Part shown: piece by piece, positions 17,038 through 25,804 of the stretch
How the letters are laid out: each line of letters opens with the position of its first letter
Numbering within the stretch: position 1 is the stretch's first letter
Assembly (NCBI GenBank): GCA_038125665.1
Contig: JAYPEI010000015.1
Coordinates: 1-51,066 of the forward strand
Reading direction: 5' to 3'
DNA: 51,066 nt
Source of the DNA: CAILUG01 sp038125665
GTDB lineage: Bacteria > Pseudomonadota > Gammaproteobacteria > Pseudomonadales > Pseudohongiellaceae
Notes under the pieces: generated by a model
Database searches by the model: none
The model's input: only the letters and a program-made list of their open reading frames with translations
Told to the model about the DNA's origin: nothing
Program-made: the position numbers and the translations under genes

Positions 17038-17985
17038 ATGAAAATAAAGAAAGTGATTCTTCTTTGCCCATTTGTCTACTTAATAAGTTCATATCAAGCA
17101 CACTCTCAGGAAACCCCTCGTACTAGTTGGGGTGATCCTCTCTTACAGGGTTACTGGACGAACACTACTGTGGTACCACTTGAGCGGCCTATTGAATTGG
17201 GATACCAAGAGTTTTATACCCGAGAAGAGGCTCTGGAAATTCTTGCTACAGATGTGGTTGAGCAGGAAACAGAGTTTGGCACTGTTGCTGACGTACACTA
17301 TCAACTAGATGATTACGGTTTAAGTAGAGAACAAACAGATGTTGTCTTGAATCTTCGTACTTCAATATTAACGGTCCCCAGAAATGGACGTTTACCTAAA
17401 CTAACAGCTAGTGCGATAGCTCGCAGTGACGAATTGGATAAAATAAATGCTGAACATGGTTTCGATAGCGCCCAAAGTCGACCCTATGCTGAGCGTTGTA
17501 TTATGTGGAGACATGAAGGCCCACCACTTTTACCAATTGGATACAATAGTAATTTACAAATACAACAGACACCTGAGTTCGTTGTGATTATCACAGAGAT
17601 GATTCACGATGCTCGAGTAATTCCAATGCGAACATCAGCACCAGAGAGTGCCAAAATTCCACGTTGGCAAGGTTCATCATGGGCACATTGGGAGGGTGAT
17701 ACATTAGTAATAGAGACTACGGGATTTTCTGGTAGGCTCAACGCTTGGGGAACAAAAGCTGAAATGTCCACTTCTGCAAAGGTAGTTGAGCGCCTAAGAA
17801 GAAATTCAGAAGACACTATAGACTATGAATTTATGGTTGAAGATCCAACAATATGGGAGGCTCCATGGGGCGGTTCATATCCAATGCTTGCAACAACTCC
17901 CCCTTTATTTGAGTATGCATGCCACGAGGGAAATTATGGACTTGAGAATAACCTTCGAGGTGCCAGGGCAGAAGAGGTAAAATAA
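17038..17985 (+). CDS. Secreted PDLxGVW-family protein, second copy
   Basis: This 315-aa exported homologue of the preceding protein has a signal peptide ending AHSQE. The start is well supported by AGGAGAT before the ATG. Its opening TSWGDPLLQGYWTN corresponds to the PDLxGVW block. WAHWEGDTLVIETTGFSG is the family core and is followed by VVERLRRN and DYEFMVEDP. Between them is a conserved-looking RCIMWRHEGPP segment with a Cys. The spacing of 18 bases implies one transcript with 16171-17019. The two proteins are only moderately alike, so they are old paralogues, perhaps forming a heteromer. Confidence 0.75.
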   Translation: MKIKKVILLCPFVYLISSYQAHSQETPRTSWGDPLLQGYWTNTTVVPLERPIELGYQEFYTREEALEILATDVVEQETEFGTVADVHYQLDDYGLSREQTDVVLNLRTSILTVPRNGRLPKLTASAIARSDELDKINAEHGFDSAQSRPYAERCIMWRHEGPPLLPIGYNSNLQIQQTPEFVVIITEMIHDARVIPMRTSAPESAKIPRWQGSSWAHWEGDTLVIETTGFSGRLNAWGTKAEMSTSAKVVERLRRNSEDTIDYEFMVEDPTIWEAPWGGSYPMLATTPPLFEYACHEGNYGLENNLRGARAEEVK

Positions 17986-18017
17986 AATTACTCATTATAT
18001 TAATACAGGGATAAAAT

Positions 18018-18422
18018 ATGATCACGTCTAATCTTAAGAGGCTTTCTCTTGTAGGTTTTCTTCCCTTCATAATTATGAACAAAAACGTTAATGCGCATCA
18101 CGCTTTTGCTGCAGAATTCTCAGTTGATTCTCCCGTTGAGTTTCAGGGAGTTGTCACAAAAGTTGAAATGATTAATCCCCATTCATGGATACACCTAGAG
18201 GTGAAGAATGATGAGGGTGAGAATGAAGATTGGATGGTAGAAGGCGGATCCCCAAATGCCTTATTCAGACAGGGTATAACAAAAAAATCCATTCCCCTAG
18301 GATCTGAAATCAAAGTATTTGGTTATCAAGCAAGAGATGGTGGATTAAGAGCTGTTGGACGCACGATTACTTTTTCTGATGGGACACCACTTTTCTTTGG
18401 TGGTACGAAACTACCTGACTAA
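18018..18422 (+). CDS. DUF6152-like small secreted protein
   Basis: This 134-aa protein has a signal peptide ending VNAHHAF. The mature N-terminus HHAFAAEF, then GVVTKVEMINPHSWIHLEV, GSPNALFRQGI, and GYQARDGGLRAVGRTITFSDG, match what I recall of DUF6152 proteins. These are small beta-barrel-like exported proteins commonly encoded beside PDLxGVW proteins. The start ATG has AGGGA upstream. The paired His residues at the mature N-terminus could bind metal, but that is speculation. It is third in the 16171-19282 gene set. Confidence 0.8.
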   Translation: MITSNLKRLSLVGFLPFIIMNKNVNAHHAFAAEFSVDSPVEFQGVVTKVEMINPHSWIHLEVKNDEGENEDWMVEGGSPNALFRQGITKKSIPLGSEIKVFGYQARDGGLRAVGRTITFSDGTPLFFGGTKLPD

Positions 18423-18454
18423 TCATCAAAGTATTCATTAGATAAACTATCAAC

Positions 18455-19282
18455 ATGAAAGTAATTAAATTTTTCCTTATTTTAAATTTGTGCATATTAA
18501 GCTTAGATGTATTCGCTATGGAGCCAACTACACTAACCTACAAATCTCTAGAAACTGGAGATCTGAGCCTAGATATTTACTCATCTGCCACTGGTGATGT
18601 CTTGCCGGTAATCTTTTACATTCATGGTGGTGCCTGGCGTGCTGGCGATAAGTCAGTAGGTTCACGAATAGCAGACATAGTAATGCCAATGGGTTACGCC
18701 GTGGTAGCAGCAGACTTTAGATCGACTTTGGTAGCCCCTTATCCAGCAAACTTGGAAGATTTAAAGGACGCATTAAATTTTGTTGAAGGGATAAGTCAAG
18801 ATTATGGGCTTGATTCTGAACGTCTAGTTGTTATGGGAGAATCTTCTGGAGCTCACCTCGCGCTCTTGATTGGACTTACTACATCAAGGGCTGTAAGAGG
18901 TATTGCGGCGTATTTTCCTGCCTCTAATCTGACTACAATATTACAACAAAGTACCCCCTTTGGGCTGGAAGTAAGAAGGCCTGCTCTTCAGAAACTTTTG
19001 GGTGGTTTACCTGAGGAAGTTCCCGAACTTGCTAAGGCTGCAAGCCCTGTTTTTCATGTTGGATCTAAAAGCCCACCCTTGTTATTGATGCATGGCGATC
19101 AAGATCCTCAAATGCCAATTAATCAAAGTTTAGAGATGTTGGGTAAATATGAAGAGCTTGGTCTTTCAGTTACCTTTGTGCCGGTTCATGGGGCCGCACA
19201 TGGAGGTTCAATATTCTTTAGAGAACAATATCTTCAAGCTTTAGATGATTTTTTGTACTCAACTCTAAATAGAAGTTTGTAG
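18455..19282 (+). CDS. Exported alpha/beta hydrolase (carboxylesterase-like)
   Basis: This 275-aa esterase/lipase-type alpha/beta hydrolase has a signal peptide ending VFA (about residue 21). The oxyanion motif HGGAW is at about 57-61. The nucleophile elbow is GESSG (Ser130). HGDQDPQMP (about 215) carries the acid, and HGAAHGG (about 250) the catalytic His, so the triad is intact. It resembles the BD-FAE/feruloyl-esterase-like branch of small hydrolases, but the substrate cannot be read from the sequence. It follows the DUF6152-like gene by 32 bases and probably ends that operon, because 206 bases separate it from the next gene. Confidence 0.85.
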   Translation: MKVIKFFLILNLCILSLDVFAMEPTTLTYKSLETGDLSLDIYSSATGDVLPVIFYIHGGAWRAGDKSVGSRIADIVMPMGYAVVAADFRSTLVAPYPANLEDLKDALNFVEGISQDYGLDSERLVVMGESSGAHLALLIGLTTSRAVRGIAAYFPASNLTTILQQSTPFGLEVRRPALQKLLGGLPEEVPELAKAASPVFHVGSKSPPLLLMHGDQDPQMPINQSLEMLGKYEELGLSVTFVPVHGAAHGGSIFFREQYLQALDDFLYSTLNRSL

Positions 19283-19488
19283 ATTTACTTGTCAAGGTAG
19301 ATGTTCTCTTCCCTAGAAATATATTCAAAATAGACTTAAATATCATTGAAACTGTTTCTTTAAACAATTAAAAATTCTTTTAAAACCAATTACAATTTTA
19401 GAAAATTAGTGATATAAAAACTCCGATGGTTGTTTTGGAACTCTTCCAAAGTTTTCGTCATGCCTAACGAATTCAACTTGAGGTGTGT

Positions 19489-20640
19489 ATGAGACCTATT
19501 ATTTTTATCCTCGCTTTAGCTTCACTTATATCATGTTCCGATCAGAAGAATCTTTCATCAAATCAGATAAATAATAAATCAATGAGTTACTGGATAAGCA
19601 GTACAAGCTGTTCTAGCGATGCACACGAATTAGTCAATAAATCCATAACTTCAGCATTGAATGTTGAAATAGGAAAAAGTCTTGGTTTTTCCGAGGCAGC
19701 ATTAATGATTGATAACGGTTGCGGGGCAGCAAAAATTGCTCAAGCAGCTGTTCGGTCAAGCGATGAAGAGTGGGGTAGCAGAGCACAACTTATTGACGAT
19801 ATAGAAAAAGATACTCTTACAGCAAATGAATTAGCTTGGTTAGATCTTCAGATGCTCTCTAACGATGAAAGAGTTATCGCATGCGAAAAATACAGTGTTA
19901 TGTTTCCACGAGATGGTATTTTTTCATTTTGTAAGATTGCCAGGGATGAGTCTGCACCAGCAAAGGTAGACGAGTGGATAAGTATGTTTCCTGGTATATC
20001 AGATGTTGGTTTCAACCTAAATGCCTATTCTTATGGACTAGGTTGGAATGAAGTTAATATCGATCAACAACTAGCTGAGAATTATCTTGCCAAATATCTT
20101 TCTGGATACGTCAGCGCAAATTCCTATGACTCAATTGCGGAATTAAATTTTACTTGGGGAAATTATGACATTGCTAAGAAAAATCAACAGAAAGCAGTCG
20201 ACCTAGGAGGAGTTTTATACTCAATTAACTTAGAAAAATATACACGTTACTCTAATAGAGAACAGTCATTAGAAAGCATTAAGGCTTCAATAGATAAATT
20301 TATTGATCCAGATAATGAAGATGAATCGATATTTGCTGAATCTTTCACTGCATGCTATTCGAGCATGAGTGATTGTGCGCCATCAAGTACTGATGAGTAT
20401 TTTGAGAAAACTTCCTTAAATTGGTTAAATCTTCAATCCTCAGATATTGATATTAACTTTGGCCCCGAGATGCTAACGGCTGATTCTAACTTTAATATCA
20501 GTGGTGAATATGAAGACCAAGATGGAAACATTATTTATTATGCTGTGCGCGCATCATTGGTTTGGGATTTGACAAATGACACACCAAAAATAATTCATTT
20601 AACAGCTGCCCCAATGGGTGGAGTAGGGTTGCCAGAGTAG
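19489..20640 (+). CDS. Predicted lipoprotein of unknown function
   Basis: This 383-aa lipoprotein has an N-terminus of a single Arg, a hydrophobic stretch and lipobox LISC (Cys about 16). I use ATG 19489, with GAGG 5 bases upstream, rather than the GTG at 19483. The mature part is acidic and Ser/Asn-rich. Its middle section (AENYLAKYL, AELNFTWGNYDIAKKNQQKAV) looks like helical TPR/Sel1-type repeats, but I cannot identify full repeats with confidence. The C-terminal 60 residues look beta-rich. It is probably co-transcribed with the NTF2-like lipoprotein 32 bases downstream. Confidence 0.65.
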   Translation: MRPIIFILALASLISCSDQKNLSSNQINNKSMSYWISSTSCSSDAHELVNKSITSALNVEIGKSLGFSEAALMIDNGCGAAKIAQAAVRSSDEEWGSRAQLIDDIEKDTLTANELAWLDLQMLSNDERVIACEKYSVMFPRDGIFSFCKIARDESAPAKVDEWISMFPGISDVGFNLNAYSYGLGWNEVNIDQQLAENYLAKYLSGYVSANSYDSIAELNFTWGNYDIAKKNQQKAVDLGGVLYSINLEKYTRYSNREQSLESIKASIDKFIDPDNEDESIFAESFTACYSSMSDCAPSSTDEYFEKTSLNWLNLQSSDIDINFGPEMLTADSNFNISGEYEDQDGNIIYYAVRASLVWDLTNDTPKIIHLTAAPMGGVGLPE

Positions 20641-20672
20641 TAATATTAAAAAGTTGAAATTGGGAGATTTTG

Positions 20673-21146
20673 ATGAGATTCATTTTTGTTATTGGGTTAA
20701 TGATATTTCTCTCTGGTTGTATAAAAAATTCGCCTCCACCCAAAAGTGTCGATCAAGCAATAGAGAATATGATATCGAGTATCTCTAAGCTTGACGCAGA
20801 CTTATTCATGTCTCTGGTTCAGGATAATGAAGATGGTGTATTTCTTGGTACCGATGAGAGCGAGGTGTGGATTGGTAAGAGTCAGCTTCATGCTGCTTTC
20901 ATTGAGCAGTTCTCAGCTTGGGATTCAGTGACTGTTGATAAAAATCTTCAAAGAAGCATTAATTATTCTCCATCGGGTGACGCAGCTTGGTTCACTGACA
21001 TATCTGATTTTTCAGTAGGTGTAGATGGGGAAATATATACATTTCCAGGTTTAAGATTAAGTGGTGTATTTGTCTACGATAATGAGTGGTTATTACAAAC
21101 AATACACTTCTCCATCGGTGTGGAGGGACAAGCCGTGGAATATTAA
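20673..21146 (+). CDS. NTF2/SnoaL-like lipoprotein
   Basis: This 157-aa lipoprotein has lipobox LSGC (Cys about 16). The ATG at 20673 has GGGAG 6 bases before it; a TTG just upstream is less likely. The mature part starts with a helix VDQAIENMISSISKLDADLFMSL and continues VFLGTDESEVWIGKSQL and AAWFTDISDF to a final VYDNEWLLQTIHFS. This is the usual outline of a SnoaL-like/DUF4440 cone-shaped fold. Such domains can be enzymes or binding proteins. No catalytic residue can be assigned. It is one of several NTF2-like exported proteins in this window. Confidence 0.7.
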   Translation: MRFIFVIGLMIFLSGCIKNSPPPKSVDQAIENMISSISKLDADLFMSLVQDNEDGVFLGTDESEVWIGKSQLHAAFIEQFSAWDSVTVDKNLQRSINYSPSGDAAWFTDISDFSVGVDGEIYTFPGLRLSGVFVYDNEWLLQTIHFSIGVEGQAVEY

Positions 21147-21264
21147 GACGAATTATTTTCTGACTTACATTAGGCTTAATCTTGAAATATATTGCTTACT
21201 CACGAAGTGATTTTACGGTTTGTATGATACTTTTTTCTTGTATATGTTTAGCACTTTAGGCCCC

Positions 21265-22644
21265 ATGAATTTTATGAGCTTGGCAGTCAGAATGAAATTC
21301 TGCATGTTTTTTTTTATATTTTCAGTTGGTATTTTAATTATTGACCCTCTGAAAGCACAAGAGCTCGATTACTCTCATGGTTTTGGAGCACCTGATCCCT
21401 ATTTCGAAGAATCCATAGTAGGTGCAGATGGACGTGGAATATTTACAGGCCCAGGCACACCCGAGGGTGGTTTTGACCCTGTTATAGCTGCGAGTGATGG
21501 GGAGGTTCCTATAGGAATCAAGCCTCTTGAAATTGATTTGTTCACAACAAAAGACTTCTACTCAGATTCTGTCTTTTGGAGTGATCCCCGCTACTTTCGC
21601 TGTAACTCGCCCTTAGCTCTGGAAGCTCAATGGGGTGCGACTCAAACACCTGTAATAGGTGAGAATCCGCCATATTCTGCAGCTTGGGGTTATTGTGATA
21701 GAGATTATCCCCGCGAGGAGATCGTAAGTCCGTACCCTTTTACTACAGCCAAAGAACATTACGAGTCACTACTGAAAAATAGACAATCCAGCCAAATTGA
21801 CCCTCTACAAGACGCTCAAATTCATGCTGAATGGAATGGCCATTACAGACGTCAACATGATAAACGTAGCTCCTGGTATGATGGCTCTAATCTTCAAATT
21901 ACTACCTATTTATCTTTACTGACACCAAAGTATCAACAGTATTTCGTGCAACAGATGTTTCATTACGGTAACACTAATGCAGGTCAATGGCCTGGGGCAT
22001 ATTGTTGGCCTGAAGGTTTTATGCGGCGACTGTCACATTATGGTGGGATAAGAGGCTACTTGATGATCACACCTGACATGGTTGAAGATATGCGATGGGG
22101 CGCAACCAATATGGCGGTCCACATAAACCTTAACCGATCTTTCAATGAAGTAGGCGCTTTACCTAGACTGGGCGCTGATACACCTCGATGGTATGGAGAA
22201 ACTGTAGGGTTCTGGGATGAAGACAATCTTATTACTTGGACATCAAATATTCAGGGTTGGTTTTCACACGGTTCCTTTGAATTTTCAAATAAGATGCAGT
22301 CTATAGAAATTTATTCAGCTCTTAATAATAAAGTTGGAGAATTTACAGGCTTAAGACATGAGGTAATACTCTACGATTCAGATGCTCTGGTGGTTCCTGT
22401 TAGAATTGTTCATTACCTCGATAAAACTCGTGATCTTAACGAAGGAGATCCTTACGAGTATGTCCAGTGTCTACGAACGATTTATCCGATTAATGGTATA
22501 GGGGCTCAAATTACCCCTGGGCAGACTATAGAGTTCACTCAGCCAGACTTTTTCGATCGACCATGGGCTCAGTATTGGGAGAGCCAATACGAAGAGGGGA
22601 TGCACAGACCGAATGAAGAAACCTTATTTGATTTCAGTAATTAA
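21265..22644 (+). CDS. Secreted protein distantly related to the PDLxGVW family (paralogue of 2169-3569)
   Basis: This is the paralogue of the 466-aa protein, sharing long conserved blocks (DLFTTKDFY, WSDPRYFRCNS, WGYCDRDYPRE, SPYPFTTAKEHY, YCWPEGFMRR, PRWYGETVGFWD). The start is uncertain. The frame is open from a TTG at 21220, with ATGs at 21244, 21265, 21274 and 21292. I use 21265 (AGG about 5 bases upstream); any of the last three leaves a signal peptide ending LKAQ. The C-terminal GFWDEDNLITWTSNIQGW corresponds to the WEGDTLV core of the PDLxGVW proteins. It converges on the CxxC-repeat gene with an 11-base overlap of the coding ends. Function unknown. Confidence 0.72.
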   Translation: MNFMSLAVRMKFCMFFFIFSVGILIIDPLKAQELDYSHGFGAPDPYFEESIVGADGRGIFTGPGTPEGGFDPVIAASDGEVPIGIKPLEIDLFTTKDFYSDSVFWSDPRYFRCNSPLALEAQWGATQTPVIGENPPYSAAWGYCDRDYPREEIVSPYPFTTAKEHYESLLKNRQSSQIDPLQDAQIHAEWNGHYRRQHDKRSSWYDGSNLQITTYLSLLTPKYQQYFVQQMFHYGNTNAGQWPGAYCWPEGFMRRLSHYGGIRGYLMITPDMVEDMRWGATNMAVHINLNRSFNEVGALPRLGADTPRWYGETVGFWDEDNLITWTSNIQGWFSHGSFEFSNKMQSIEIYSALNNKVGEFTGLRHEVILYDSDALVVPVRIVHYLDKTRDLNEGDPYEYVQCLRTIYPINGIGAQITPGQTIEFTQPDFFDRPWAQYWESQYEEGMHRPNEETLFDFSN

Positions 22645-23446
22645 TAATTGGTCCTACTAAGGTCATTTTTATTGGGGAAAAATCAGGTATTTCATATGTA
22701 GGCACGACATCCATATGCATTTCATGCTTTGCAATTGTTGCATCTGTCACATTACTGTGAGGGCCAAACTCTTCATAACCAGGGCCGCCATCTTCATGTA
22801 CAATATCAAAATGCAGATTGATGCCTTCCCAAGATATGTTTTCTAGGGGGGCTATAGCGTCAAGACGATCGCAGGGGCCACAGACCATGCCACGAATCCC
22901 TTCCTTGTGTTTTTTAAACATGAAGATTTGCTTTCCAGGTCCTGCACCCCATAACCAAGTCCCAATAATCTTTTCTGAAGAAATCGTCTCAGGGGTTCCA
23001 GGTAAGATGCTCTCTCTATTGCCAGGGGGGGCAGGGTAAGTGGCGAGTGAATCTAGCTTGGGGTCGGGTGATTGACGCTTGTAAGTAACTACATCAACTT
23101 TTTCGAGGCCAAACCTTTGACGGGTCACTTCGAGGTTATTACCTTCTCTGTAGGCTATTACTTTTTCAGTAAATGGGGGCTCGTCTGTAGGTGAGTGATA
23201 TAAGGTAAAAGTAAGAATTTCGTTTTCTAGTGCACCATCATCTATGAATGAGAGATTTGAAGTAGACTCACAGTCGAAGCAAAAAATGCCGGATACTACC
23301 TCTTCACGAATGACAATATGGAATATATGCGAAGTCCCATCAATCTCTGCAATCCAGCCTCCTCGGTAGTCATCTCTTTGTGCGTAGGTACCTAATGAAG
23401 TGAGTAATGCCATTGAAAGAAAAAAAGAATGCTTAAAAATTCCCAT
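22634..23446 (-). CDS. Secreted two-repeat CxxC protein (paralogue of 1289-2119)
   Basis: This 270-aa exported homologue of the 276-aa protein has a signal peptide ending TYAQ (about residue 22). It keeps the two-unit layout. The first unit has CFDC in place of CGPC; the second keeps MVCGPCDRLDAIAPLENISW, nearly the same as in the other copy. PGKQIF and the IVHEDGG...FGPHSNV...DA segment are also shared. The divergence of the first motif argues against a strict thioredoxin-like active site there. Its 3' end overlaps that of the 474-aa gene by 11 bases on the opposite strand, whereas at 1289-3569 the same two families are in tandem. Confidence 0.75.
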   Translation of the reverse strand: MGIFKHSFFLSMALLTSLGTYAQRDDYRGGWIAEIDGTSHIFHIVIREEVVSGIFCFDCESTSNLSFIDDGALENEILTFTLYHSPTDEPPFTEKVIAYREGNNLEVTRQRFGLEKVDVVTYKRQSPDPKLDSLATYPAPPGNRESILPGTPETISSEKIIGTWLWGAGPGKQIFMFKKHKEGIRGMVCGPCDRLDAIAPLENISWEGINLHFDIVHEDGGPGYEEFGPHSNVTDATIAKHEMHMDVVPTYEIPDFSPIKMTLVGPIINY

Positions 23447-23628
23447 AAATATTATTTTATCTTTTAACTTGATTTCATTTTATATTTTTAGCTTACTATA
23501 TAAAAAAAGAAACATGAAGAATATAACGGTAGATACTAAAATTGAAAAAAATTGATTTTATCTTTGGTATTAAATATTTTATTTATTAATCAAATAATCC
23601 ATATCTATGATCAAAAGAAGAGGTAAAC

Positions 23629-24159
23629 GTGAAGGTTTTTGATAAATACAAGTTATTGAAATCACTTTTAATATTTATACTTTTACAAACTCCGTCCATC
23701 TCAATAGGACAACAAAAAAAAATAACCGAAGATGAGGCTATAAACGCAATAAGAAATCTATTTGATTCAGTCAATTTGACAAATTATTCAAGAGAAAGCT
23801 TTTCTAGTGCTGTAACTAATGATTTTCAAATTTTTGAGATGGGAGAAGATTTTAATTTTGATTCATTCAATGATGTATTAGCTGAGGCATTCAATGGGTT
23901 TTCAAGTACAAAATGGGAATTATCAAAATTTAAGGTTTTAGCAGACTTAAATCAGGCTCATGTTAGTTATCACAACCATGGTGAATTTTTATCAAATGAA
24001 GGAGAAAAAATAATTTCTTTTTGGTTAGAAAGTGCACTTGTCGTGCGTGATGGTGAGAATTTTGAGGTAGCCTTTCTACAAAGTGATCTAGTTGAAAGGT
24101 CCCTTATTAAGGTTGATGGAACTGAGTTAATAATATATCCAGTAATTGCTGAAGAATAG
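23629..24159 (+). CDS. Secreted NTF2/SnoaL-like protein
   Basis: This 176-aa exported protein starts at GTG 23629, well supported by AGAGG 5-6 bases upstream. The signal peptide ends SIGQ (about residue 27). The mature chain (DEAINAIRNLFDSVNLTNY, then VTNDFQIFEMG, FNGFSSTKWELSKF, AHVSYHNHGEF, SFWLESALVVRDGENFEVAFLQSD) fits the SnoaL/DUF4440 pattern of helices followed by a curved sheet. No enzyme function can be named. It is the last exported-block gene before the gap-containing intergenic region. Confidence 0.68.
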   Translation: MKVFDKYKLLKSLLIFILLQTPSISIGQQKKITEDEAINAIRNLFDSVNLTNYSRESFSSAVTNDFQIFEMGEDFNFDSFNDVLAEAFNGFSSTKWELSKFKVLADLNQAHVSYHNHGEFLSNEGEKIISFWLESALVVRDGENFEVAFLQSDLVERSLIKVDGTELIIYPVIAEE

Positions 24160-24663
24160 GATAAGATCTTATTCCTTTCATCGAATAGATTTAAAATTTC
24201 AAAAGTCGATAATTAGAAATAACAAAAAAAGTTGTAGTTTTTCAGGATAATAAACGCGGCTATCAAAACTAAAGATTAATTATTGCAAGGATTCTGGTTT
24301 GATTAGTTAAATAGTCACTACCCTTGATAAATTATAGTGCTTTATTCACTATATTAATAGTTATTATGAACTCTTAAATATGATCGGAGCTATGTTATCA
24401 ACCGTATTATGAGTAAGACACTACGGTGCTGGAAGGCCATGTTTTGTCTAATTTTTTTGTTTGTTTTCAAAATATCTATTTCAAGCCTGATAGTTTGATA
24501 ATTAATTTTTTTCTTTCTTTCCAATTCGATGAGAAGTAAATGCAAATTATTTCAATAAAAGTACTACATNNNNNNNNNNGTAAATATATTTAAAGTAACA
24601 CATGAATTTATTTTTCCAATTAAAAATGTTGAATAACATACCTATACAACAATAGGGTTTTTT
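24160..24663. other. Intergenic region with assembly gap
   Basis: These 504 AT-rich bases hold no confident gene. Just after the preceding stop is a loop-free palindromic stretch (GGATAAGATCTTATTCC, 24159-24175) with no good T-run. A 29-codon reading frame at 24409-24498 begins like a signal peptide or membrane anchor and then stops, so it may be a gene remnant. Ten Ns at 24570-24579 mark a scaffold join. The pntAA promoter should lie in the last 80 bases, but I cannot pick it. Confidence 0.5.
24570..24579. other. Scaffold gap (10 N)
   Basis: Ten consecutive Ns at exactly the same length as the second gap, so the number is a placeholder and the true distance is unknown. Linkage between the exported block and pntAA therefore rests on scaffolding. 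Confidence 0.95.
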
Positions 24664-25803
24664 ATGAATCTTGGTGTACCTCTTGAGACTTTTTTGAGTG
24701 AAAAACGTGTTGCTCTTGTTCCTGCAACTGTCAAGTCACTCATAAAATTAGGGCATATTGTAAGAGTAGCTAAAAACGCAGGCTCTGCAGCTGGCTATCC
24801 TGATGATTCTTATGTAGAGGTAGGAGGAGTCATCGTTTCACAAGAGGAAGCGTTGATGTCGGATGTAGTTCTTAAGGTGCAGCCCCCAACATCCTCAGAA
24901 ATTATGCTGATGAGATCTGGATCAGTTTTGATAGGTATGTTAAATCCATTCGACAAAGATCTACTAGGCTCTATGATACACAGAGGGCTCCAGTGTTTTG
25001 CTCTCGAAGCGATTCCACGTATTACCCGGGCTCAGACCATGGACGTTCTCTCTAGCCAGTCTAATGTCGCTGGTTATCGTGCTGTTTTACTCGCTACTCA
25101 ATTTTATCAGAGTTTTTTACCAATGCTTATGACGGCAGCTGGTACAGTTAAAGCTGCGCGGGTATTGATTCTGGGTGTTGGCGTAGCTGGACTTCAGGCT
25201 ATCGCCACTGCTAAAAGATTGGGTGCAATAGTGGAGGCTACAGATGTTCGTCCGGCTGTGAAAGAGCAGGTTACTTCACTTGGCGCTAAATTTATTGACG
25301 TGCCATTCGAGACAGACGAGGAAGCTCAGGTAGCTTCGGGTACTGGAGGTTATGCTAGATCTATGCCCCCTGAATGGTTGGCTAGACAGGCAAAAGAAGT
25401 CGCAAAACACTTGGCAAAGGCAGATATTGTAATCACGACAGCACTCATTCCAGGGAAGCCAGCCCCCACACTTATTACTAAGTCCATGGTTGAAAGTATG
25501 AGACCAGGGTCAGTCATAGTTGATATGGCTGCTGGTAAAGGCTCCGCCTCTAATAATGCTGTGGGAGGAAATTGTGAGCTAAGCAGCCCCAATCAAGTTA
25601 TTCAGCATAATGGTGTCTACATAGTTGGGGAAACTAACCTACCATCTTTAATGGCTAGGGACGCGTCAGCCCTATACTCAAAGAACATGGAGAGCTTCTT
25701 GTCCCTGTTAACGTCAACAGAGTGTAGTTTTAAAATTCCTGAAGATGATGAAATTATAAATGCCTGTCATATGAATAAAGTATTCATGAAACAAGGAGAT
25801 TGA
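24664..25803 (+). CDS. pntAA: NAD(P) transhydrogenase subunit alpha part 1 (NAD-binding domain I)
   Basis: This is the soluble dI component of proton-translocating transhydrogenase, which binds NAD(H) and passes hydride to NADP in PntB. It is 379 aa. The Rossmann segment VLILGVGVAGLQAIATAKRLGA, then EATDVRPAVKEQV, and the mobile-loop region with GGYARSMPPEW are characteristic. The AQTMDVLSSQSNVAGYRAV signature follows the alanine-dehydrogenase/PNT N-terminal pattern. It is the three-polypeptide (Rhodospirillum-like) arrangement: pntAB starts 1 base after this stop. The ATG at 24664 has AGGG about 6 bases upstream. Confidence 0.96.
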   Translation: MNLGVPLETFLSEKRVALVPATVKSLIKLGHIVRVAKNAGSAAGYPDDSYVEVGGVIVSQEEALMSDVVLKVQPPTSSEIMLMRSGSVLIGMLNPFDKDLLGSMIHRGLQCFALEAIPRITRAQTMDVLSSQSNVAGYRAVLLATQFYQSFLPMLMTAAGTVKAARVLILGVGVAGLQAIATAKRLGAIVEATDVRPAVKEQVTSLGAKFIDVPFETDEEAQVASGTGGYARSMPPEWLARQAKEVAKHLAKADIVITTALIPGKPAPTLITKSMVESMRPGSVIVDMAAGKGSASNNAVGGNCELSSPNQVIQHNGVYIVGETNLPSLMARDASALYSKNMESFLSLLTSTECSFKIPEDDEIINACHMNKVFMKQGD

Positions 25804-25804
25804 T

